64,000 bases of DNA from contig CAMXIK010000008.1 in NCBI GenBank assembly GCA_947243855.1, positions 60,210 through 124,209 on the forward strand, written 5' to 3'. Below are positions 25,949 to 33,585 of the stretch, in pieces. The position numbers were made by a program, and so were the translations under genes. Position 1 is the first letter of the stretch; each line of letters opens with the position of its first letter. The notes beneath the pieces are model-generated. The model was not told where the DNA came from. It worked only from the letters and a program-made list of their open reading frames with translations, and did not search any database. This stretch comes from an uncultured Lachnospiraceae bacterium. GTDB taxonomy: Bacteria > Bacillota > Clostridia > Lachnospirales > Lachnospiraceae.

Positions 25949-27479
25949 CTTCCCTCACCCCCTGTTTCTTCAACCCCAGCATATAAAGTCCCAGCTCTTC
26001 TTCCGTCACCTTGCTGCTATCCTCAAAATATGCCACGACCTCTCCCTCGCACATTACCAGAATACTGTCAGACAAGACCATAACCTCATTTAAGTCCGCC
26101 GAGACCAGCATAACCGCATTGCCCTCATCCCGTTTCTCCAGAATCTTTTTCCATATGAACTCATTGGCTCCTACATCAATCCCTCTGGTAGGCTGGTTCG
26201 CAATCAGGATATCGGGAGCTGCCGAAAATTCTCTTGCCACCACGACTTTCTGCATATTACCGCCGGACAACATGGCCAGCGTCTGATTCTTATTGCGGCA
26301 GCGAATATTGAACTCTTCGATCAGCTCATCGCTGAGCGCAGTAATTTTCTTATGGCTTAAGAAGCCTCTATTTTTCAAATTAGGACTATCCACCCGATCC
26401 GGAATCAGATTCTCCCATATGGCGCCGTCCTTGGCTACCCCCAAAGTCATCCGATCCTCTGGAATATATGAAAGTCCCTGATCCCTGATACTGCGGATGC
26501 ATTTGCCCAGCATGTTTGTCCCATTCACCAGCACTTCTCCGGTAGCCCCCTGTGTCAATCCGAAAATGGTCTCCGCCAATTCATTCTGACCGTTTCCTTC
26601 TACACCCGCCACACCCAGAATCTGCCCGGAACGCAATTCAAAATTGACATTGCGGAGCATGGGTTTACCAAACTGGTTACTATAGTTCAGGTTTTTTACC
26701 GAAAGCACCGTCTGCTTAAATTCAGCCGGTTTTTTATCTAGCTGAAGTACCACATCACGCCCCACCATGCGTCTGGAGATTTCTTCTTCCGTGGCATCTT
26801 TTACCTCGATGGTTTCAACGCTTCGTCCGCCACGCAGGATCGTGACTCTGTCACAGATCCGCATGACCTCCCTGATCTTATGGGAAATAAAAATGATCGT
26901 ATGATTGCTCTTCTTCAACAGCAGAAGCTGCTCAAACAGTTCGTCCGTCTCCTGCGGTGTCAGTACAGCCGTAGGTTCATCCAGAATAAGCAGTTTTGCC
27001 CCTCTGATCAGAACCTTCAAAAGCTCTACTTTCTGTTTCAGACCAACAGACAGATTCCCCACTTTTGCCATAGGATCGACTTGTAAATTATATTTCCTGC
27101 CAATCTCGGATACTTGGGAAACAGCGGCAGCCGAATCAATCACCATACCTTTTACGGGTTCCATTCCCAAAATCACGTTCTCATATACCCTTAAAGAATC
27201 TACCAGCATAAAATGCTGATGAACCATGCCTATGCCCAGTTCTATCATTTCTGCGGAACCGGCCTTGTCCAGCTTCTTGCCCTGATAAAAAATAGATCCC
27301 CCGTCATATTCCTCCAGCCCAAACAGAATCTTCATTAATGTACTTTTGCCGGCGCCGTTTTCTCCCATCAGCGCATGGATTTCTCCTTCTCGGACTGAAA
27401 AATCCACATCCTTATTGGCCATAACACCATTGGGATATATCTTGGTAATCCCCTCCATCTTCAATATGTCCTGTGCCAT
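25941..27479 (-). CDS. BMP-type ABC transporter ATPase, two nucleotide-binding domains
   Basis: About 512 residues with two ABC domains in tandem, as in NupA/YufO and the ribose ATPase RbsA. The first half has Walker A GENGAGKST, signature LSVGLKQKVE and Walker B LLILDEPTAVLTP. The second half has a degenerate P-loop (VEGNGQNELAE) and an LSGGNMQKVVVAREF signature. Such asymmetry is usual in this family. The start is set at ATG 27479, eight nt behind GGAGGAGG; an in-frame ATG at 27509 lacks this. A strong hairpin (27521-27559) lies between it and the receptor gene. Confidence 0.93.
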   Translation of the reverse strand: MAQDILKMEGITKIYPNGVMANKDVDFSVREGEIHALMGENGAGKSTLMKILFGLEEYDGGSIFYQGKKLDKAGSAEMIELGIGMVHQHFMLVDSLRVYENVILGMEPVKGMVIDSAAAVSQVSEIGRKYNLQVDPMAKVGNLSVGLKQKVELLKVLIRGAKLLILDEPTAVLTPQETDELFEQLLLLKKSNHTIIFISHKIREVMRICDRVTILRGGRSVETIEVKDATEEEISRRMVGRDVVLQLDKKPAEFKQTVLSVKNLNYSNQFGKPMLRNVNFELRSGQILGVAGVEGNGQNELAETIFGLTQGATGEVLVNGTNMLGKCIRSIRDQGLSYIPEDRMTLGVAKDGAIWENLIPDRVDSPNLKNRGFLSHKKITALSDELIEEFNIRCRNKNQTLAMLSGGNMQKVVVAREFSAAPDILIANQPTRGIDVGANEFIWKKILEKRDEGNAVMLVSADLNEVMVLSDSILVMCEGEVVAYFEDSSKVTEEELGLYMLGLKKQGVREVG

Positions 27480-27520
27480 GTCCGTACCTCCTCCGTTTCC
27501 ATCATCCAATCCTATAAGTT

Positions 27521-27559
27521 GTGGCAGCCTTATTCGTTTCTGTCGAATAAGACTGCCAC
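27521..27559. promoter_or_regulatory. intercistronic stem-loop between receptor and ATPase genes
   Basis: GTGGCAG-CTTATTCG pairs with CGAATAAG-CTGCCAC (one C/A mismatch), a 15-bp stem with a 7-nt loop. No U tract follows on the minus strand, so it more likely protects the upstream receptor mRNA or partly attenuates transcription than ends it. Confidence 0.7.
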
Positions 27560-27571
27560 GATCTTATCCTG

Positions 27572-28747
27572 TTATTTCAAAAGAGCAGGCTCGATAATCT
27601 TATTCACTTCATCTGGATCTGTATTAAATGCCGATGAAACTTTTATCTTTCCGTTTACAATATCTTCTTTGGCCGCCTCAACCTGATCCCTGATCTCCTG
27701 GGAAACATTCTTTTCATAATATTCGTTGTAGGCAACACCTACACCATCTTCCAAGATTCCCAGACTTTCAAAGGTTCCAAAAGACAGCGTTCCTTCTTCA
27801 TACAGCTTTCCTGCTCTGATAATACTTAAATCCACATTTTTCAGGATAGAGGTAAGAATACAGTTGGCTGCATCTTCATCGATTCCCTTAAATGCCATAC
27901 TCTGATCCACATCAATACCGATGATATATTTGCCAGTTTCCTTAGCCGCTTCCACACACCCAAGCGCCGCTGTCTCCGCAGGCGTAATGATAATGTCCGC
28001 ACCCTGATTGTACTGTGCCAGAGCAAGCTCCTTACCTTTTGCGGAATCATCCCAGCTTCCCACATAAGAGACGATCACCTTGATATCAGGTTCTACAGAA
28101 CGTGCGCCTTCCACATAACCCACAATCCAGTCTGTAATGATAGGATGTTCCATACCGCCGATCAATCCAATGATTGGTTCCGGATTTGTGCCTTCCATAC
28201 CGGAAGTAGTCACCAATGCCGCCAGAACACCTGCCAGATAAGCGCCCTCATTCTGTTTATAGCTGATTGCATAGATATTAGGGTGGTCTCCTTCCATCTC
28301 TGTGTCAAACAGCACAAACTTCTGGTCTGGATACTCTTTGGCAACTTCCTGTACTGTCTCAATGGCGCTTGGCCCATTGGTGATGATCAGGTCGTACTCC
28401 CCTCCTTCCGACAAGTCCAAAAAGGTAGGTTCCCACTTGGTCTGATCACGGCCTAACTCTATTACCTTAGTTCCCCAGCCTGCTTCTCCAAGTCCCAATA
28501 ATCCGTTATACGCCGAGTCATTAAAGCTCTTATCTCCCAACTGTCCGATTACCACATGTACTGCGGAAAACCCGCCGTCCCCTGTCTGCTCTGCTTCCTG
28601 TGCAGAATCCGCCTCCCCAGATGCGGGCGTCTGTGCTGCTTCCTGCTGGTTGTCCGCCTGAGGCGTTGACTGCGAAGATGTACCACAGGCCGTCAAGGAA
28701 ATAACTAAAACTGATGCAAGTAACGTAGCTAAAAAAGTTTTTTTCAT
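27572..28747 (-). CDS. BMP family substrate-binding lipoprotein of ABC importer
   Basis: A 391-residue lipoprotein: signal peptide with lipobox LTAC, a Gln/Glu/Ala-rich linker (residues ~23-58), then the basic membrane lipoprotein (PnrA/BmpA-like) fold. Family motifs include GDKSFNDSAYNGL, IGLIGGMEHPIITDW, GYVEGA and IGIDVDQS. PnrA-type receptors bind nucleosides, contacting the ribose and base. Within this operon the ligand may be a riboside or ribose-containing glycoside. GGAGG lies 6 nt before the ATG. The GH63 gene ends only 12 bp upstream. Confidence 0.92.
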   Translation of the reverse strand: MKKTFLATLLASVLVISLTACGTSSQSTPQADNQQEAAQTPASGEADSAQEAEQTGDGGFSAVHVVIGQLGDKSFNDSAYNGLLGLGEAGWGTKVIELGRDQTKWEPTFLDLSEGGEYDLIITNGPSAIETVQEVAKEYPDQKFVLFDTEMEGDHPNIYAISYKQNEGAYLAGVLAALVTTSGMEGTNPEPIIGLIGGMEHPIITDWIVGYVEGARSVEPDIKVIVSYVGSWDDSAKGKELALAQYNQGADIIITPAETAALGCVEAAKETGKYIIGIDVDQSMAFKGIDEDAANCILTSILKNVDLSIIRAGKLYEEGTLSFGTFESLGILEDGVGVAYNEYYEKNVSQEIRDQVEAAKEDIVNGKIKVSSAFNTDPDEVNKIIEPALLK

Positions 28748-28759
28748 AGTATCCTCCTT

Positions 28760-30976
28760 TTAATGTATAATCTCTACCAGATTTTCTCCTGCTTTTAGTC
28801 TGATCTCATTAGATGCCCCGGTTTCTTCATGGTTCAACAGAATCCGAGCTGGAACAATTCCTTCAAATCTGACAAAACCGTCATAAGGTGCATTTACGCG
28901 TACCTTACAAAAGTGAGGTTCATAGCAAAAACCTCTGAACCGGGTCTTCAAATCAGAAACAAATACCTCCTTTCCATTTAGTAAGAATCTAGTAAATTTT
29001 CCATCACATATGACAGATGCATATCCTTCCTTTACCGGATAATGATCGACCTCAAAAGCAGACCCGTCCAACATACCGAAACACAATCCGTTCCATGGGT
29101 CCATGGAAAGCTGCTCCATCGACCAGATCAGTGCAAACAACGCGCTCCAACTGTAAAAAGGATCGGAATCTACGGAGTCACTGCCCTCGCCCGTAAAGGA
29201 ATTATAATTCTCATAGCTTCTCCTCATTTCCTTCCAGTGTCTGTCAAAATGCCAGACAGCCGCTGCCGCCAGCCGGTAAGCCTCTTCATCGCGCCCGGCC
29301 CGCCGCAGGCCCACATAAGTCCAATACGGCCCCGGTGCCCAGGTACGCCCACGCCAATACTGGTTATCCTGTGCCGCATCTGCCCTGGCATCAATGGCGG
29401 ACAAGGGACAGGGAGTAAAAAATTCCTGCTCGTTAAAGATATGGCTGATACAGGCTTCTACTTTTGCCGCATCCGCCACGCCTGCTGCCAGCGGATAAAA
29501 ACTGGTAGGACTCGTGAGTCCAAAGCTGCCATCCAGATTCCGGTTCGCATAGATTCCTTCTTCCTCATTCCACAAAACTTCATTGATACAATCCTTTATC
29601 TTATCCGCACGTTCTTTCAGCCTCCTGCTTAAATCAGCGTCTCCCAAAATATCCGCAATCCGGGACTGACACTCCATATCCAGGGCCAGCATACTGGAAA
29701 CTCCTATATCATACTGTTCCAATAGTCCTGCTTCCTTGTTGTAAACAGCCTCATCATACATAGGACTATTGTCCATGGCCGCTTCATTGAGCGCCGCAAA
29801 TTTGGTTCTCCTGTGGGAACCCCGTCCCGTCTGGGAAGTTCCGAGCCGGATAAGGTTCCTTGACTCCGGGTCCCTGCTTCGCAGATACCATTCCCCCGCC
29901 CGTACCATGGAAGGCAGCGCTTTATATAAAGGCGTCTTATCTCCCGTGAGCAGATAGTGCTGCAACAGACAGTAACCCAGACAAGGCGGCTGTGTTCTGT
30001 CTACCCAGTTCTGCCATTGTGACAACATTCCCGCAAAGTTTCCTCCCGGAACAGCTGCCGTGAGGCAATACTCAAGATTTTTGGACGCCATCTCCCGGTC
30101 TCCCGCCACGGACGTAAGCAGAATCTGATAACAGGTATCCGAGAAAAACAAAAACCACCCTCCAAATCCTTTGTTCCAGCTCTTGGTAATCGCGGTATAT
30201 TCCATCCCTTTATCTACGCTGGCCATATCGTTCCACGCCATAATATCACAGACCGCATCCAGCATCCCTTCATGCAGCGCATCCGTCTGATGTGGACGTT
30301 TGGACAGAATTTTCCTCTTTTCTTCTTCCCATTTTTCAAAATATTCTGTGGCATCCCGTGCCCCATCGCAGGCGCTTTTCCTATCATTGGCAACCGATAC
30401 CGCCGCATAAACACAATTGCCTGCCGCCAGTGTAAAAGCGGCCGTAGCCCATGGCGATTTCTGTTCTTCCCTGCGGAATTCCCTCATGGCTCCCTGTTCC
30501 ATCCGGCGTCCCAGCGTATCATACTCCCGGGTCTGATGAATCATATATGGTTCGTCCGCGAAAGACACTGCCACATGATATTCTCCCCGTTGTCCCATCA
30601 GACAGCCATTGTCATCCTGAAACATGACCCCTTCTTCCTCTGCCTTTTCAAATCCCATAGAAAGAAGAAGCTGGTATCGAAATCCCCATTCTCTGGGCTT
30701 TCTAGTATTCGTAACACGTACCAGAACCGTCCATGGATCAGGCTTTAAATATTCCACCATAAAAAGAGCCTGCGCATGTCCCACCTGCATACGGCAATAA
30801 CGTCCATCCTTCTCATGTTCCCAAAGCCTTGTATCCTCATTCATGGGAAAGTCGCTGTATTGTTGTTCGGCTTCCGAATATGCGGAAGGAACAATGGAAA
30901 ACCCGGCAGGAAGAAACTCCATTCTTGTATAGGAATCTGCGTGCCATGTATTCCAATATTTCTGAGATGTTACCAT
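28760..30976 (-). CDS. glycoside hydrolase family 63-like (MGH/YgjK-type) enzyme
   Basis: A 738-residue protein with no signal peptide. An N-terminal beta-sandwich (~1-215) is followed by an (alpha/alpha)6 barrel (~230-640) and a C-terminal beta-rich tail. The barrel contains AMDNSPMYDEA (the general-acid Asp region of GH63), YDIGVSSMLALDME, and YWRGRTWAPGPYWTYVGLRRAG, near-invariant in GH63 and related clan GH-G enzymes. These remove alpha-glucosyl or alpha-mannosyl units from small glycosides. A cytoplasmic enzyme between rbsD and a nucleoside-type importer suggests a glycosylated ribose compound as substrate; this is inference. Confidence 0.82.
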   Translation of the reverse strand: MVTSQKYWNTWHADSYTRMEFLPAGFSIVPSAYSEAEQQYSDFPMNEDTRLWEHEKDGRYCRMQVGHAQALFMVEYLKPDPWTVLVRVTNTRKPREWGFRYQLLLSMGFEKAEEEGVMFQDDNGCLMGQRGEYHVAVSFADEPYMIHQTREYDTLGRRMEQGAMREFRREEQKSPWATAAFTLAAGNCVYAAVSVANDRKSACDGARDATEYFEKWEEEKRKILSKRPHQTDALHEGMLDAVCDIMAWNDMASVDKGMEYTAITKSWNKGFGGWFLFFSDTCYQILLTSVAGDREMASKNLEYCLTAAVPGGNFAGMLSQWQNWVDRTQPPCLGYCLLQHYLLTGDKTPLYKALPSMVRAGEWYLRSRDPESRNLIRLGTSQTGRGSHRRTKFAALNEAAMDNSPMYDEAVYNKEAGLLEQYDIGVSSMLALDMECQSRIADILGDADLSRRLKERADKIKDCINEVLWNEEEGIYANRNLDGSFGLTSPTSFYPLAAGVADAAKVEACISHIFNEQEFFTPCPLSAIDARADAAQDNQYWRGRTWAPGPYWTYVGLRRAGRDEEAYRLAAAAVWHFDRHWKEMRRSYENYNSFTGEGSDSVDSDPFYSWSALFALIWSMEQLSMDPWNGLCFGMLDGSAFEVDHYPVKEGYASVICDGKFTRFLLNGKEVFVSDLKTRFRGFCYEPHFCKVRVNAPYDGFVRFEGIVPARILLNHEETGASNEIRLKAGENLVEIIH

Positions 30977-31037
30977 GGTTATTGCCTCTCCTCTCTTCGT
31001 TTATACAAACCCTGATACTCTAATGAACAGATACCTT

Positions 31038-31433
31038 TCAGAATATACATCCCGATTGCAGAATAATATTCGTATAAGCATGTACATCTCCGGTCCGGAT
31101 CATGGCGCGGCATTTCCCTACCCGCTTCTTGAAATCTGCATGGGACACCATTTCCGATTCCGCCTTGGGAAAGAAAGCCTGTAATTTCTCCACTGTCTCC
31201 GGATTTTGTTCTTCCAGCTCCCTTGCAAGGACAATTTTTTCTACACATATATGTTCTTTCAATTCCAAAAGGATTTCTTCCACGGTTGGGCTTCCCAGCC
31301 GGACTGCCAGATCGATTTTGACAACCCCATCCGGTACGGGCAGCCCGCAATCCCCTATGCAAATACAATCCGTATGTCCCAGATTCCCCACTACCTGATT
31401 AATGCCGCTATTTAAAATACCATTCTTATACAT
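31038..31433 (-). CDS. rbsD: D-ribose pyranase
   Basis: A 131-residue RbsD/FucU-family mutarotase: start MYKNGILNSGINQVVGNLGHTD, where the conserved His (~20) and Asp are catalytic, then GDCGLPVPDG and a C-terminal ECxAYTNIIL-like segment (GDVHAYTNIILQSG). RbsD interconverts beta-pyranose and beta-furanose ribose, supplying the furanose to ribokinase. It is the first gene of the operon, behind a strong promoter with an operator-like repeat, and about 215 nt of untranslated leader. Confidence 0.93.
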   Translation of the reverse strand: MYKNGILNSGINQVVGNLGHTDCICIGDCGLPVPDGVVKIDLAVRLGSPTVEEILLELKEHICVEKIVLARELEEQNPETVEKLQAFFPKAESEMVSHADFKKRVGKCRAMIRTGDVHAYTNIILQSGCIF

Positions 31434-31622
31434 CCTGTTCTTCTCCCTTCCCCATTCTTTTGTTTGCAGAAGTAGGTAAAATCCTTTATCCTTTTACTTC
31501 CTCTTTTTTCCATTATTTTTACCGAAATCGTAAATTTAATAGCGTTTTCTGCCATTTTTATTATTTGGAAAAGATAACCATATTTATCTTTTTTAATTTT
31601 ATGTATGTTTATAATTGATTTT

Positions 31623-31639
31623 AGTAAAACTGTTTACCT
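31623..31639. promoter_or_regulatory. LacI-type operator at the rbsD operon promoter
   Basis: AGTAAAACTGTTTACCT (reverse AGGTAAACAGTTTTACT) has GTAAA/TTTAC arms. It lies 7 nt downstream of the rbsD operon -10 box. Nearly the same sequence lies at 31803-31819 just after the lacI-type gene's -10 box. Confidence 0.6.
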
Positions 31640-31646
31640 TACAGAA

Positions 31647-31675
31647 AGTATAACATCCCTCCTATCGTATGTCAA
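31647..31675 (-). promoter_or_regulatory. rbsD operon promoter
   Basis: On the minus strand TTGACA (31675-31670) is followed after 17 bp by TATACT (31652-31647), close to consensus. The operator-like repeat occupies the predicted start-site region. Confidence 0.75.
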
Positions 31676-31771
31676 TAAGGTTTCAAAACAATTTTTCTGT
31701 AAAACCTTGGAAAATACGTCTCCATCACACCTCATTAAGCTGACGTTAAATCTTCTAAATTCCGCAAAGCA

Positions 31772-31800
31772 TTGACTTAATTGGCGCATTACGGTATACT
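31772..31800 (+). promoter_or_regulatory. promoter of the LacI family regulator
   Basis: TTGACT (31772-31777), 17 bp, TATACT (31795-31800). An operator-like repeat begins 3 bp later, suggesting autoregulation. Confidence 0.7.
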
Positions 31801-31802
31801 TT

Positions 31803-31819
31803 AGGTAAACATTTTACTT
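31803..31819. promoter_or_regulatory. LacI-type operator at the regulator's own promoter
   Basis: AGGTAAACATTTTACTT carries the GTAAA/TTTAC arms of the divergent operator, differing mainly by a one-base gap at the centre. Further half-sites (AGGTAAAA at 31474, TTTTACTT at 31492) occur in the rbsD leader. Confidence 0.55.
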
Positions 31820-31874
31820 CTATTGTTTTACTTTTTTATTCAGAAAATCATGATACTTTCGGGAGTGACAGCTT

Positions 31875-32876
31875 ATGCGAACAACCCTAAAAACCATTGC
31901 CGATCATGTAGGCCTTTCTGTTGCCAGCGTTTCTTTAGTTTTGAATAATAAACCAAATAAACTCTCGCCAGAAAGCCGGCAGAAGATACTGGCCGCCGCG
32001 GAAGAACTTCATTATGCCCCGCAGCTAGTCTCCCCGGCCATGGCCAAAAAATACAGCAAGACACTGGGCCTGATCGTTCCCGAAATTTCTAATTCTTTTT
32101 TTGCGGATCTGGCACAAGGAGTAGGACACTGCGCCCAGGAAAACAGTTGTCAATTATTGCTTTCCACCACAGACGGTCTTGCCGAAAATGACGCCGACAG
32201 TCTGCGTCTGTTTGCCTCCCGGAATATTGCCGCTATGCTGTTTGTTGCTTCCTCCAACTGCAACGCCTCTCTTTTAGAGAATCTGCCTTTCCCCATCATA
32301 CAAGTAGACCGCCAAAACCCTGCTTTGCATTACAGCGCGGTCATATTTAACCAAAAAAAAGGCGGCTATCTTGCCACCCGGCATCTGTTGGAGCTGGGAC
32401 ACAGACGAATCGCCTGCCTGACAGGCCCCAAAAATTTGACCAATACTTCTTTGCGGCTGAAAGGTTATTTTCAGGCATATAAGGATATGGGAATGCTTCC
32501 GCCCTCCGACGGGGTTTTTGAGGGAGATTATATGAGCGACAGCGGATTTGAGGCCGCCGATGTGATCCTTGACAAGAAATTTACCGCTGTTTTTTCCACC
32601 AATGATATGATGGCCTACGGCATCTTAAAGCGCCTTCGCCAGCTTAACATTAAGGTGCCTCATGATATCTCTATTGTAGGCTTTGACGATGTGGTTTACT
32701 CTTCTTTGCTGGATGTTCCTCTTACGACAATCCGGCAGTCCGGATATAACATAGGATACGAGGCTTGTAGGCGGGCCTTTGAGGAAATCGAAGACCCGGG
32801 GATTATGAAACAGACGATTCAGTTCGAGCCGGAACTGATCATACGCGAAAGTACCGCGGCGCCTTTACAGGCATAG
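31875..32876 (+). CDS. LacI family transcriptional regulator of the rbsD/GH63/BMP operon
   Basis: A 333-residue LacI/GalR repressor. The N-terminal HTH reads TLKTIADHVGLSVASVSLVLNN, followed by the hinge helix region (SPAMAKK) and a periplasmic-binding-type sensor domain with TKxLG-like (SKTLGLIVPEISNSFFADL) and FSTNDMMAYGILKRL motifs. GGGAG lies 9 nt before the ATG. It is divergent from the rbsD operon; matching operator-like repeats lie at both promoters, so it most likely represses both until a sugar or its phosphate binds. A strong hairpin follows the stop. Confidence 0.92.
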   Translation: MRTTLKTIADHVGLSVASVSLVLNNKPNKLSPESRQKILAAAEELHYAPQLVSPAMAKKYSKTLGLIVPEISNSFFADLAQGVGHCAQENSCQLLLSTTDGLAENDADSLRLFASRNIAAMLFVASSNCNASLLENLPFPIIQVDRQNPALHYSAVIFNQKKGGYLATRHLLELGHRRIACLTGPKNLTNTSLRLKGYFQAYKDMGMLPPSDGVFEGDYMSDSGFEAADVILDKKFTAVFSTNDMMAYGILKRLRQLNIKVPHDISIVGFDDVVYSSLLDVPLTTIRQSGYNIGYEACRRAFEEIEDPGIMKQTIQFEPELIIRESTAAPLQA

Positions 32877-32916
32877 GAAAAGCAGGAAGTATCAACAGCT
32901 ACTTCCCGCTTTTCCT
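32875..32916. terminator. bidirectional terminator between the LacI-type gene and spmA
   Basis: AGGAAAAGC-GGAAGTA pairs with TACTTCC-GCTTTTCCT around an 8-nt loop. One arm includes the regulator stop region, the other the last codons of the convergent spmA. Confidence 0.75.
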
Positions 32917-33531
32917 GTCCTTCCCCTTACAATACACAATCGCCACCCCCGTACTCACTGCCGTCGCCACAATCGCCGGCGCGATAATCCCCGCCGGATT
33001 TACGCTCCCGTACTGGCTCCTGTAGGCAATCATATTGACCGGTATTAATTGTAATGATGAAATATTAAGTATCAGAAAGGTACACATCTCGTTACTTGCA
33101 ACGCGTCCCTTACCATTCCCAACATTTCCGTTGTCACCCAGATACGCCGGGTTCCCCCTCTCCGCCTCCAACCTTGCCAGCTCTTCCATCGCCTTCAACC
33201 CCGCAGGCGTGCACGCCCATCCAAGTCCAAGCACATTGGCAATCAAATTTGTAGCGATATATTCCCTCGCAGGATGGCCTTTGGGAATCCGTGGAAAAAG
33301 AAAGCTGATGAAGGGTTGTATTCCTTTCGTCAGCTTTGCAATCAGGCCGGACTTCTGTGCGATCTCCATAAGACCCACCCACAACGCCATCACGCCAATC
33401 ATCGTGATGCAAAGAGATACCGCATCCCCTGCGGAATCCAGCGCCGCGTTTGTCACCTCCGCCATTTTTCCGGTAAATGCGCCGTATATAACACCCACCA
33501 GAATCATAAATGCCCAAATATAATTTAGCAT
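32899..33531 (-). CDS. spmA: spore maturation protein A
   Basis: A 210-residue SpmA with nucleoside-recognition (Gate) domain and about five membrane segments. Typical motifs are GVMALWVGLMEIAQKSGLI, FPRIPKGHPA, and NLIANVLGLGWACTPAGLKAM; the SNEMCTFLILNISSLQLIP region is also characteristic. It acts with SpmB in spore dehydration. GGGGG precedes the ATG. In most Clostridia spmA and spmB are adjacent; here spmB is about 27 kb away. The gene's 3' end forms part of the shared terminator hairpin. Confidence 0.92.
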   Translation of the reverse strand: MLNYIWAFMILVGVIYGAFTGKMAEVTNAALDSAGDAVSLCITMIGVMALWVGLMEIAQKSGLIAKLTKGIQPFISFLFPRIPKGHPAREYIATNLIANVLGLGWACTPAGLKAMEELARLEAERGNPAYLGDNGNVGNGKGRVASNEMCTFLILNISSLQLIPVNMIAYRSQYGSVNPAGIIAPAIVATAVSTGVAIVYCKGKDRKSGK

Positions 33532-33585
33532 AGAACCCCCATAATAACTAACAGCTTTATTAGATTCTATGACAAAAATCCTTTT

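Noticed and set aside
31434..31874. Possible riboswitch or small gene in the 440-bp rbsD-lacI gap
   Set aside because: The sequence is AT-rich and low in structure; it is accounted for by two promoters, operator repeats and the rbsD leader.
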